Assembly (NCBI RefSeq): GCF_004684345.1 | Contig: NZ_CP038469.1 | Location: 3,472,001-3,536,000, forward strand | Length of the DNA stretch: 64,000 nucleotides | Direction of reading: 5' to 3' | Source of the DNA: Citrobacter tructae | Lineage (GTDB): Bacteria > Pseudomonadota > Gammaproteobacteria > Enterobacterales > Enterobacteriaceae | Part shown: piece after piece, positions 16,124 to 24,182 of the stretch | Layout of the letters: every line of letters begins with the position of its first letter | Position numbering within the stretch: the stretch's first letter is position 1 | Position numbers and translations under genes: made by a program | The notes under the pieces: generated by a model | Told to the model about the DNA's origin: nothing | The model's input: only the letters and a program-made list of their open reading frames with translations | The model's database searches: none

Positions 16124-16197
16124 CTGATATCCATTTCTAATATTTCCACATTATTGCGATGTGGTGGACGCTCTACGCCTAAATGCAGGAGGCAATT

Positions 16198-19008
16198 ATG
16201 CCCAACCCTAAGTATTACTCACGTATTGCCATAGCGGTGTCTGCCGCGTTATCCACTATGGCATTTTCAACTCACGCGGCTTGGGTCGATGTCGATAGTC
16301 TTCCTTCTAGTGGACTGGTTAGCAGTCTGCCCTCGGAATTGCAGGCCTTAATTCCTGCGCAGGCAAATGCCAGTTTCGCTAAAACCAGCGCCATGCCGAA
16401 TTATGTTTATCAATGGAGTGCGGGCACTATTCCCGTTTACGGCAACGGATTAACGATTAATGGACCCGGCGCTGAAGCTTTTGAGCACTCTATTACCGTT
16501 ATTCAGAACAGTACTACAGGTAGTCCGGGCGTTATTTTCGGTGACGACCTGACAATTCGTACTCAGTCAAAGAACGCCGCCAACAACGGTAAAGATGTTG
16601 ATGGTATCCGTACGCACGGGGCCAATACGCCGGATAACCCAGTCTTTATTATCACCGGCGACCGTACATCCATCTACGTAGACGGCCAGGATGGTGATGG
16701 TATTAACGCCGGTTACAACTCCTATAGTCAGGGTTGGAAAGGCTCGGCAAACATTTATGTCGGTGATGATCTGTATATTCAAACCACCGGTTCTCAGGGG
16801 CGTGGTATCACAGCAAACGCGATGAAGGATGCAACGCAGGCCAAAAATACGATTGTTGTTGGCGATCGTGCACACATTGTGACGATCGGTGACAGTTCAG
16901 AAGGTCTTCGCACTGGGCAGAGTGGTTCCTCGATCCTGCTTGGCAATGACGCCACCATCGAGACATCGGGTGCCTCTTCCACGGGGATTTATGCCGCCTC
17001 ATCTTCCAAAACAGAACTGGGCAACAACGCGACGATTACGGTCAATGGCGTCAGCGCACATGCGGTCTATTCCACCAACGCGACCGTGAACCTCGGCGAA
17101 AACGCAACGATCAACGTGAACAACTCCGCGAAAGCGGCTTCATACAGCAAAGCGCCACGCGGCCTGTTTGCGACTTCACGCGGTGCGATAAACCTGGCAG
17201 GCGGTGCCGCCATTACCATGGCCGGCGACCACAGCAATGAAAGCTATGCCATTAGCACCGAAACGGGCGGCATTGTCGATGGCTCTACTGGCGGGCGTTT
17301 CCTCATCGACGGCGATCTTCATGCTGCCGGTGCGACTGCCGCAACCAGCAGCCTGCCACAGCAAAACAGTACGATTAAGCTCAACATGACCGACAATTCG
17401 TTGTGGAGCGGAGCATCATACATCACCAGCGCTACTGCCGGGACGGGCGTGATCTCGCTGCAAATGAATGATGCGACCTGGAACATGACCAACAGCTCAA
17501 CACTCACCGACCTGACGCTGAACGGCGGGTCAGTGGTGAACTTTGGGCATGCTGACGGCGAACCGTGGCAGACGCTTACCATCAATGAGGATTTCACCGG
17601 CAACGGCGGTAAGCTGGTTTTCAATACCGTCCTGAATGACGATGCTTCTGAAACCGACAAGCTGAAAGTGCTCGGCAACACCGCGGGTAACGCTTTTGTG
17701 GCGGTGAACAACATAGGCGGAACTGGGGCGCAGACCGTTGAAGGCATTGAGATCATCGAAGTGGCCGGTAATTCTGACGGTACTTTTGAGAAAGCGGGCC
17801 GTATTGTTGCCGGTGCGTACGACTATAACGTTGTGCAAAAGGGCAACAACTGGTATCTGACTAGCTTTATTCCTGCCCCACCGGATCCGGAGGACCCGGA
17901 CCCCGTCGATCCGGTTGACCCTGATCCCGTTGACCCTGACCCGGTTGATCCTATTGACCCAGGTCCGGTTGATCCAGACCCGGTCGATCCGATTATCCCT
18001 GAGCCGGAAGTACCTGTAGCACCTCCGGTAACAGAGCAGCAATACCGCCCGGAAGCAGGCAGTTATCTGGCTAACAACTATGCCGCTAATACGTTGTTCA
18101 TGACCCGACTGCACGATCGTCTGGGAGAGACGCAGTACATCGACATGCTGACGGGCGAGAAAAAAGTCACCAGCATGTGGATGCGTAACGTCGGCGCGCA
18201 TACCCGCTTCAAAGATGGTAGCGGGCAGTTAAAAACCCAAAGCAACAGCTATGTATTGCAGTTAGGTGGCGACCTGGCGCAGTGGAGTCACGACGGCCTC
18301 GACCGCTGGCACATCGGCGCAATGGCTGGTTACGCCAACAGCCAGAACCGCACGCAGTCCAGCCTGACCGGCTACCATTCACGTGGTCAGGTCACCGGTT
18401 ACAGCGTAGGGCTGTACGGCACATGGTATGCCAATGACGCAGACAAAACCGGCACCTATGTGGATACCTGGATGCTGTACAACTGGTTTGATAACAAAGT
18501 GATGGGCCAGGAGCAGGCGACGGAGAAATATAAATCCAGCGGGATCACTGCTTCGGTCGAAGCGGGTTATAGCTTTAAACTGGGTGAAAACGAGCGCAAC
18601 AGTTACTGGCTGCAACCGAAAGCGCAAGTCGTATGGATGGACGTGCAGGCCGACAACCACCGCGAAGTGAACGGTACCCGCGTGAAGGATGACACCGATG
18701 GCAACTTGATGACCCGTCTGGGTGTGAAAGCCTTTATCAACGGCCACAATGCCATCGATGACGGTAAATCCCGTGAGTTCCAGCCGTTTGTGGAAGCCAA
18801 CTGGATCCACAACACTCAGACCGCCAGCGTGAAGATGGACGATGTAAGCAACGACATGCGCGGCACGAAGAATATTGGTGAGCTGAAAGTCGGCGTAGAA
18901 GGTCAAATCACCCCGCGACTCAACGTGTGGAGCAACGTGGCCCAACAGATAGGCGACAAAGGCTACAGCGATACCCGCGGTATGCTCGGCGTGAAATATA
19001 ACTTCTGA
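16198..19008 (+). CDS. misL: MisL-like type Va autotransporter adhesin
   Basis: A 936-residue autotransporter. The signal peptide ends near residue 27 (A-F-S-T-H-A). The passenger (about 28-556) has the glycine-, asparagine- and threonine-rich strand repeats of a beta-helix, including G-D-D-L-x-I-x-T and G-N-N-A-T-I. An Asp-Pro-rich linker spans about 557-610. The C-terminal barrel (about 640-936) ends in K-Y-N-F, with the terminal phenylalanine recognised by the Bam machinery. AGGAGG lies five bases before the ATG at 16198. With adjacent marT- and fidL-like genes next to selC it matches MisL of Salmonella SPI-3, an intestinal-colonisation adhesin reported to bind fibronectin. The binding partner here is untested. 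Confidence 0.85.
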   Translation: MPNPKYYSRIAIAVSAALSTMAFSTHAAWVDVDSLPSSGLVSSLPSELQALIPAQANASFAKTSAMPNYVYQWSAGTIPVYGNGLTINGPGAEAFEHSITVIQNSTTGSPGVIFGDDLTIRTQSKNAANNGKDVDGIRTHGANTPDNPVFIITGDRTSIYVDGQDGDGINAGYNSYSQGWKGSANIYVGDDLYIQTTGSQGRGITANAMKDATQAKNTIVVGDRAHIVTIGDSSEGLRTGQSGSSILLGNDATIETSGASSTGIYAASSSKTELGNNATITVNGVSAHAVYSTNATVNLGENATINVNNSAKAASYSKAPRGLFATSRGAINLAGGAAITMAGDHSNESYAISTETGGIVDGSTGGRFLIDGDLHAAGATAATSSLPQQNSTIKLNMTDNSLWSGASYITSATAGTGVISLQMNDATWNMTNSSTLTDLTLNGGSVVNFGHADGEPWQTLTINEDFTGNGGKLVFNTVLNDDASETDKLKVLGNTAGNAFVAVNNIGGTGAQTVEGIEIIEVAGNSDGTFEKAGRIVAGAYDYNVVQKGNNWYLTSFIPAPPDPEDPDPVDPVDPDPVDPDPVDPIDPGPVDPDPVDPIIPEPEVPVAPPVTEQQYRPEAGSYLANNYAANTLFMTRLHDRLGETQYIDMLTGEKKVTSMWMRNVGAHTRFKDGSGQLKTQSNSYVLQLGGDLAQWSHDGLDRWHIGAMAGYANSQNRTQSSLTGYHSRGQVTGYSVGLYGTWYANDADKTGTYVDTWMLYNWFDNKVMGQEQATEKYKSSGITASVEAGYSFKLGENERNSYWLQPKAQVVWMDVQADNHREVNGTRVKDDTDGNLMTRLGVKAFINGHNAIDDGKSREFQPFVEANWIHNTQTASVKMDDVSNDMRGTKNIGELKVGVEGQITPRLNVWSNVAQQIGDKGYSDTRGMLGVKYNF
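17875..18005 (+). repeat. Tandem Asp-Pro-x repeat coding the autotransporter linker
   Basis: A run of imperfect 6- to 12-base units such as GATCCGGTTGACCCTGATCC encodes D-P-V-D-P-D-P-V-D-P. About twelve D-P dipeptides occur in about 40 residues between passenger and barrel. Such DNA can change length by recombination or slippage, which would lengthen or shorten the stalk. Confidence 0.75.
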
Positions 19009-19028
19009 TGTAAGTGCTGGTAATAGAG

Positions 19029-19062
19029 AAAGCCGCTGATTAACCGATCGGCGGCTTTATTT
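19029..19062 (+). terminator. Intrinsic terminator of the autotransporter gene
   Basis: AAAGCCGC (19029-19036) pairs with GCGGCTTT (19051-19058) and ATTTATT follows. It begins 21 bases after the stop codon. Confidence 0.85.
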
Positions 19063-19116
19063 ATTGTTGGGGGGGAGTTGTTGGCTGGATAAGCGTTAGC
19101 GCCATTCGGTATTAAG

Positions 19117-19145
19117 TGAACCTGTAAGTAACGCTTACAGGTTCA
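19117..19145. repeat. Perfect 12-bp inverted repeat
   Basis: TGAACCTGTAAG (19117-19128) and CTTACAGGTTCA (19134-19145) are separated by TAACG. No T run is present. It lies just beyond the end of the minus-strand immunity gene region and next to a degenerate REP-like sequence (19082-19107), so it may stabilise or end that transcript. Confidence 0.6.
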
Positions 19146-19153
19146 ACCGTACT

Positions 19154-19270
19154 TCACTGGAGAGTCGCCAGTGTGCTTCCAATTCTATTCAGCTTCTGAT
19201 TTGGCGCTTTCAGCTCATTTTGCAACCGTTGCTCCTGCTCGCCATAGACCATCAGGACGATACAGCCAAA
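19154..19270 (-). pseudogene. Possible orphan C-terminal coding remnant following the immunity gene
   Basis: After the stop of the immunity gene the same frame continues open for 38 codons to a second TGA. The last 32 read like a charged, amphipathic protein tail (M-V-Y-G-E-Q-E-Q-R-L-Q-N-E-L-K). It has no ribosome site of its own. It could be the tail of a lost gene copy, or chance. I do not recognise the family. Confidence 0.3.
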
Positions 19271-20377
19271 TCAGAATGCATTATTCCTGATACGGAAAGT
19301 GTGGGTGATACGATCCCATATATCGACCAGTTCAGCATCACTGTAAGCCGGCGCTGGAAGGGCATGATTGCTTAATGTCAGGTCAAGATTTGGATGCCTG
19401 AAATCCGCTGTTTTCTCATTAGCTACCGCAGTAAACAATAACTGGGCAGATGGGTTCTCTGGAAATTTTTCTGACGGGGCAGTGTTAAGCCATTCGCTGC
19501 TATCAAAACCCGCTATCTGTACTTTCCCCTTACGCAATGTCCGCGCATTAATTCCAGTCAGATAAGGCTGAATTTCATCGCTTCGCTCCAGCATAGTTGA
19601 ACTTTCTTTTAAGGCGTTATTGCTCCAGACAACAAAAGAAAAGACCGAATTATGCGGATAGACAAAGGTAATATCTTCCTTCGGCTTCTCGCTCCCGTCG
19701 CGGATAAACCCTTCTGAAATACAGGTTCCCGGTTGCGTCGGGATTTCATCGTTTTTTCTCCCGCTCAGACGGGACATCAAATCCTGTAACTCAGCCAGTT
19801 TCTGAGGTTTATTGTTAAGTTGATCTTCTCTCATCCCTGAATTCAGATACTCAATGCGGTCCTGCTTGTATTTGGGATCCGATACATCTCTGATTTCGGA
19901 GTTCAGTATGAACGCCACCCCATCAACGTACAGATGACCTTCCAGAACGCGCCCAAAACCCGGCACACTCTCATTTTCATTACGGTCAAATATCACCGCA
20001 TTATCACTCAGCCGGTACACCTGCTTGAGAAAAGGCTGATCGACTACATCGACGGTATGGCTGTTTTCCAGTGCCTTCTCCCGCAGCTGGATACGCTGTT
20101 CAAACGCCGGGCGGTAGAGCCGCTGGCTGCTGATGCGAACCTCATTAATCTGAGCACGATCCGTCAGGGTGTTTTCAAAAGAGGCTGGCACCTCAAAAAC
20201 ATAGCGCCCCACGCACTGGGCTTTGGTGGTGGCAAACAGAGTATCGACCATACGTTTTTCCTTGTCCGTTAACGCCGGAGGCGTGTGCACAAACGTCACA
20301 TAATTGTGAATATAAAATCCAGCCGCCAGCAGCACCATCGCCAGTGGAATGAACCAGCCAAGAGGGAGTTTTTTCAT
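19271..20377 (-). CDS. Tli4-family type VI secretion immunity protein
   Basis: A 368-residue protein with an N-terminal membrane or signal segment (G-W-F-I-P-L-A-M-V-L-L-A-A-G-F-Y-I) and a large periplasmic domain. The recurring family features are C-V-G-R-Y-V-F-E-V-P near residue 57 and P-G-T-C-I-S-E-G-F-I near 218, a likely disulfide pair. These match the Tli4 immunity family, which blocks Tle4 lipase effectors in the periplasm. The start codon overlaps the stop codon of the lipase gene as ATGA, so the two products are made together. No other function is suggested by the sequence. Confidence 0.78.
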   Translation of the reverse strand: MKKLPLGWFIPLAMVLLAAGFYIHNYVTFVHTPPALTDKEKRMVDTLFATTKAQCVGRYVFEVPASFENTLTDRAQINEVRISSQRLYRPAFEQRIQLREKALENSHTVDVVDQPFLKQVYRLSDNAVIFDRNENESVPGFGRVLEGHLYVDGVAFILNSEIRDVSDPKYKQDRIEYLNSGMREDQLNNKPQKLAELQDLMSRLSGRKNDEIPTQPGTCISEGFIRDGSEKPKEDITFVYPHNSVFSFVVWSNNALKESSTMLERSDEIQPYLTGINARTLRKGKVQIAGFDSSEWLNTAPSEKFPENPSAQLLFTAVANEKTADFRHPNLDLTLSNHALPAPAYSDAELVDIWDRITHTFRIRNNAF

Positions 20378-21909
20378 GACACCGGTACCTGCTGCACGAT
20401 TTTCACCACCGAACGTACCGTGAACACCAGGGCGTCAGACAGGCCGCTGTAGACCGAACGGGAGCGATCAACAGGGTCAATGGCGTAAGCCCCTTCATGG
20501 TCAACGTTCGTGGCCAGCGCGGCCTGAATACAGGGGGACGAAGTGCGGACAGACGTGACCGGCACGGTACCGTCACCTGGCGTCCCGGCCGATATCAGCC
20601 CATGTGTTCTTAACGGGGACAGGTCGACGGGTTTCCCTGCATCTTTCCGGCTACTCAGCTCTGCCTGCACACGCTGAGGGATGTGCTCTTTCCACGTCAG
20701 GAATGCATCTGATGGATTGTTGGCACTGGCACCGTAAAATAGCCAGGTCTGCGGATGGTATTTTCCATTCAGTTCTTCGATAAATTTATATACATTCCGC
20801 TTTATCCTGTCCTGGAAAGCAGTCCACTCACTGTCAGTATCTCCCAGCAGCAAATCCTGCTCACACAGCCGCCACCAAGCCGTTTTGTTCAGGTAAATTT
20901 CCTCATACGGGTCGCTCTCTGGCAGGGACTCCGTACCGCTGCTGCTCTGTAGCCTCAGCCAGCCAGGCCCGTAGGTTATGCCCGGCAGCAGCTGTAGCGG
21001 ACCGGGGGACTGGGCCAGTACCGGCATCAGTTTCTCCGCATTGTCGCCAATAATCATGCCGATAATACCCCGTTCCCCGATTTTCATCCGTCGGTACGCC
21101 GCCGGTGAACCCAGGTCCGGCATCACACCGTGTACGATCCCCAGAATATTGGCCTGCCCACCCATGTTTTCTGAGTAATGCCGGGCAACCAGCCCACCCA
21201 TCGAGTGGGTGACCAGAATGACCTTGTTCACCACCAGCCGACCGTGATAAGTCCCCATCACCTTGGTGATATATTTTTCCAGCAACGCCGCCGAATCCGC
21301 ATTGGACTGTAGCCAGTTATAACCAAAGACGTGCAGCGGGTATAAGAACTTGTAGCTGTGATCCACCTCTGCATCCGTGAGCGCCGACTCCCCTTTTTCA
21401 GCCCCCAGATCAACGCCAACAAACTGCTGCCGGGACGTCTTCTGCTGATAGTCCCTGAAAAAGTTATCCACCAGAATATCGTCGTCATTGAGCAGGTACT
21501 GAATCTTGTCGAGCGCCTCACCGTAACTTTTGTAAAACGCGCTCCCCCATCCCCGCTCCCGGCGGGAGGGAAATTTTTTGCCCTCCGCCCCCTCGTTAAA
21601 AATCTCGCCGCTGTCATCCACCGTGGTGGTCTTCGGATCAAGAAGTAACTTCCTTTTTTCCGGGCTGGCAAACGGCCATTTTTTAAGTGATGAAACACTG
21701 AACTGCCAGACCTCACCACCTGCATTTTTCAGGTTTGATCCCATGACGCCAGGCAGAAAAATAACCGGGATAACTTTGGTCGGGGTCTTTAGAAACACGG
21801 CTGTGTGATTTTTTTCGCTCGGATGTAAGGCGGTCGGATAATAAACCTGACTATTTTCATCCCATAAGAGCCGGTAATAAGTCGTGCCTTCTTTATTATT
21901 TTTACCCAT
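20374..21909 (-). CDS. Tle4-like lipase, putative type VI secretion effector
   Basis: A 511-residue alpha/beta-hydrolase with a PGAP1/lecithin-acyltransferase-like core. Visible are the oxyanion loop F-L-P-G-V-M-G-S (51-58), the nucleophile elbow T-H-S-M-G-G with Ser236, G-D-G-T-V-P with a candidate Asp446, and a candidate His471 in V-D-H-E-G. These would form a Ser-Asp-His triad. There is no signal peptide, as expected for a T6SS cargo. Pseudomonas Tle4 (TplE) has the same kind of domain and is also followed by its Tli4 immunity gene. Neither vgrG, PAAR, hcp nor T6SS structural genes are in the window, so delivery would depend on a system elsewhere. The T6SS role is inferred from the pair. 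Confidence 0.78.
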   Translation of the reverse strand: MGKNNKEGTTYYRLLWDENSQVYYPTALHPSEKNHTAVFLKTPTKVIPVIFLPGVMGSNLKNAGGEVWQFSVSSLKKWPFASPEKRKLLLDPKTTTVDDSGEIFNEGAEGKKFPSRRERGWGSAFYKSYGEALDKIQYLLNDDDILVDNFFRDYQQKTSRQQFVGVDLGAEKGESALTDAEVDHSYKFLYPLHVFGYNWLQSNADSAALLEKYITKVMGTYHGRLVVNKVILVTHSMGGLVARHYSENMGGQANILGIVHGVMPDLGSPAAYRRMKIGERGIIGMIIGDNAEKLMPVLAQSPGPLQLLPGITYGPGWLRLQSSSGTESLPESDPYEEIYLNKTAWWRLCEQDLLLGDTDSEWTAFQDRIKRNVYKFIEELNGKYHPQTWLFYGASANNPSDAFLTWKEHIPQRVQAELSSRKDAGKPVDLSPLRTHGLISAGTPGDGTVPVTSVRTSSPCIQAALATNVDHEGAYAIDPVDRSRSVYSGLSDALVFTVRSVVKIVQQVPVS

Positions 21910-22406
21910 GTTTGATTTTCCTTTTTCTGCCGGTACGAATGAATAAGCCCTTATTCATCGTCGATTTTATCCACCGACATATACTCACACATACCGCATT
22001 AACCATCAAAATAAAAGGGTTAAAAACAACCTTTCATCCCTGATTCTCAGGTTAACCCCAAAATATTAAGCCACCGGTGGATTGAATATAACGTCGCATT
22101 GCAAGCGCCGCTGAAACGGTATTTCAAACGCCAGTAACGTGAGTCGCTGGTCGCTACCTCAAGGTAGAGGCAACCGCCATCAGATAACTTGAAGGCTTTT
22201 CTTTCGGTTTAGCAGTATCAACTTGGCGGGCTGTTAACTTCATTGGGGGCAACTCAAAATGGGGGAATTTTTTATGCCCCCAACAATGCCCCCAGAATAT
22301 ACTTGATTCTGGTAAACATGAGTTGACCTCAGGAGAACATAACTGATTGCAATGACTGGTAATATGAGGGATTTATTGATTGTGGGGGAATTCAGGGGAG
22401 GAACTT
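21910..22406. other. Island boundary region upstream of the lipase gene and beside selC
   Basis: No intact gene lies in these 497 bases. The part from 21910 to about 22080 has only AT-rich promoter-like DNA. The part from about 22110 to 22243 is an integrase stub (see next entry). Between 22241 and 22320, several TGGGGGC/GCCCCCA blocks occur in both orientations. These are typical of the attachment-site side of P4-type integrase genes. The selC 3' end follows at 22407. Confidence 0.6.
22110..22243 (-). pseudogene. Frameshifted N-terminal remnant of a P4-type tyrosine integrase
   Basis: On the minus strand an ATG at 22243 opens M-K-L-T-A-R-Q-V-D-T-A-K-P-K-E-K. After a one-base frame change near 22195 the next frame reads K-A-F-K-L-S-D-G-G-C-L-Y-L-E-V, and then S-R-Y-W-R-L-K-Y-R-F-S-G. 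Together these match the arm-binding N-terminal domain of P4/CP4-57-like integrases. Similarity ends at about residue 50, and the catalytic domain (about 350 residues) is missing. The stub reads away from selC, 164 bases from its 3' end. That is the normal place and orientation of an island integrase, so the gene is dead and the island is no longer self-mobile. Confidence 0.85.
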
Positions 22407-22501
22407 TGGCGGAAGATCACAGGAGTCGAACCTGCCCGGGAACGCTGGCGTCCCCAACTGGATTTGAAGTCCAGCCACCTCACCGGAGATGACGATCTTC
22501 C
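22407..22501 (-). tRNA. selC: tRNA-Sec (UCA anticodon), selenocysteine tRNA
   Basis: The 95-base minus-strand sequence starts GGAAGATCGTCATCTCC and ends GTGATCTTCCGCCA with encoded CCA. It has the long variable arm and eight-pair acceptor stem of bacterial tRNA-Sec. The anticodon is in CTGGACTTCAAATCCAG. It inserts selenocysteine at UGA codons. selC is a classical integration site for pathogenicity islands such as SPI-3 and LEE, and its 3' end faces the accessory region. Confidence 0.98.
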
Positions 22502-22532
22502 GCGCCTCGATTGCTACATGGAGGCGGGGCGC

Positions 22533-22538
22533 ATTATA
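22533..22538 (-). promoter_or_regulatory. selC promoter -10 element with GC-rich discriminator
   Basis: On the minus strand TATAAT is followed by GCGCCCCGCC before the mature 5' end. This is the discriminator type seen at stringently controlled stable-RNA promoters. No good -35 is visible. Confidence 0.6.
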
Positions 22539-22789
22539 GCTACTTCCTGAGGTTTCCACACCCCCTCACTTACTTTTTTAACTTCCGTTTCCTCATACTA
22601 TGATCGATTTCATATAAATCCCCGAAAAATCCATAAGTTACAGTGATAGTTATTTTTTGACGCTACCACGATCACAGAAAACAAGAATCGTAATTTGATA
22701 ACGAGATATCGGAATATTCTCGCTTGCAGGGATGGTTTACAAGAACTGTAACCGATTTCAGAGAGCTTTTAGAACGTTAGGGATGCGTA

Positions 22790-24172
22790 ATGAAAAATGA
22801 AATTCTGTCCGTTAAAGAGAAGATTGGCTACGGGATGGGGGATGCGGCGAGCCACATCATCTTCGATAACGTAATGTTTTATATGATGTTCTTTTATACC
22901 GATATTTTTGGCATTCCTGCCGGTTTTGTCGGCACGATGTTTTTACTGGCGCGCGCGCTGGATGCTATTTCAGATCCTTGTATGGGACTGCTGGCCGACC
23001 GTACACGGTCACGCTGGGGGAAATTCCGCCCGTGGGTGCTGTTTGGCGCACTGCCGTTTGGCCTGGTTTGTGTGCTCGCCTACAGTACGCCGGACCTCAG
23101 TCTGCACGGTAAAATGGTTTATGCTGCAATTACCTACACGCTGCTGACCCTGCTCTATACCGTAGTGAACATCCCCTACTGTGCGCTGGGCGGCGTCATC
23201 ACTAATGACCCAACGCAACGTATCTCCCTGCAGTCCTGGCGCTTTGTGCTGGCGACGGCGGGCGGCATGTTCTCCACCGTCTTGATGATGCCGCTGGTGA
23301 ATCTGCTTGGCGGTGAAGATAAAGCGCTGGGTTTTCAGGGTGGGATTGCCGTGCTCTCGGTGGTGGCATTTCTGATGCTGGCATTCTGCTTCTTCACCAC
23401 CAAAGAACGCGTGGAGGCGGCACCGAGCAGCACCTCGATGCGTGAAGACCTGCGCGACATCTGGCAGAACGATCAGTGGCGTATCGTTGGCCTTCTTACC
23501 ATTCTCAATATCCTGGCCGTGTGCGTACGCGGCGGGGCGATGATGTATTACGTCACTTGGATCCTGGGTACGCCAGAAGTGTTTGTTGCCTTCCTTACCA
23601 CCTATTGCGTCGGCAACCTGATCGGCTCTGCGCTGGCAAAACCGCTGACTGACTGGAAATGCAAAGTCAGTGTTTTCTGGTGGACGAACGCTCTGCTGGC
23701 GGTCATCAGCCTGGCGATGTTCTTTGTGCCAATGCACGCCAATATCACCATGTTCGTCTTTATCTTCGTGATTGGCGTACTGCATCAGCTCGTCACGCCG
23801 ATCCAGTGGGTGATGATGTCCGACACCGTTGATTACGGTGAGTGGTGCAACGGTAAACGTCTAACGGGGATCAGCTTTGCAGGTACGTTGTTTGTGCTCA
23901 AGTTGGGCCTGGCGTTCGGTGGGGCGCTGATTGGCTGGATGCTGGCAGGTGGTGGCTACGACGCCGCAGCGAAAACCCAGAACAGCGCCACTATTAGCAT
24001 CATCATCGGACTGTTCACCATTGTCCCGGCTATTTGCTACCTGCTGAGTGCCGTGATTGCCAAACGCTTCTACACCCTGAAAACCCCGTATCTGACTGAA
24101 GTCATGAGTCAACTGGCTCAGGGTGCGCGTCGCAATCAGCAGGATTTTACGACGAAAGAATTACAGAACTAA
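22790..24172 (+). CDS. yicJ: YicJ, GPH-family glycoside:cation symporter
   Basis: This 460-residue, 12-segment inner-membrane transporter is almost identical to E. coli YicJ (V-K-E-K-I-G-Y-G-M-G-D-A-A-S-H; L-A-D-R-T-R-S-R-W-G-K-F-R-P-W; Q-W-V-M-M-S-D-T-V-D-Y-G-E-W). GPH family members such as MelB and XylP carry glycosides together with a cation. The next gene, yicI, encodes an alpha-xylosidase and starts 10 bases downstream. YicJ therefore probably imports alpha-xylosides such as isoprimeverose. This is an inference from the operon. Confidence 0.95.
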   Translation: MKNEILSVKEKIGYGMGDAASHIIFDNVMFYMMFFYTDIFGIPAGFVGTMFLLARALDAISDPCMGLLADRTRSRWGKFRPWVLFGALPFGLVCVLAYSTPDLSLHGKMVYAAITYTLLTLLYTVVNIPYCALGGVITNDPTQRISLQSWRFVLATAGGMFSTVLMMPLVNLLGGEDKALGFQGGIAVLSVVAFLMLAFCFFTTKERVEAAPSSTSMREDLRDIWQNDQWRIVGLLTILNILAVCVRGGAMMYYVTWILGTPEVFVAFLTTYCVGNLIGSALAKPLTDWKCKVSVFWWTNALLAVISLAMFFVPMHANITMFVFIFVIGVLHQLVTPIQWVMMSDTVDYGEWCNGKRLTGISFAGTLFVLKLGLAFGGALIGWMLAGGGYDAAAKTQNSATISIIIGLFTIVPAICYLLSAVIAKRFYTLKTPYLTEVMSQLAQGARRNQQDFTTKELQN

Positions 24173-24182
24173 GGAACCGACG

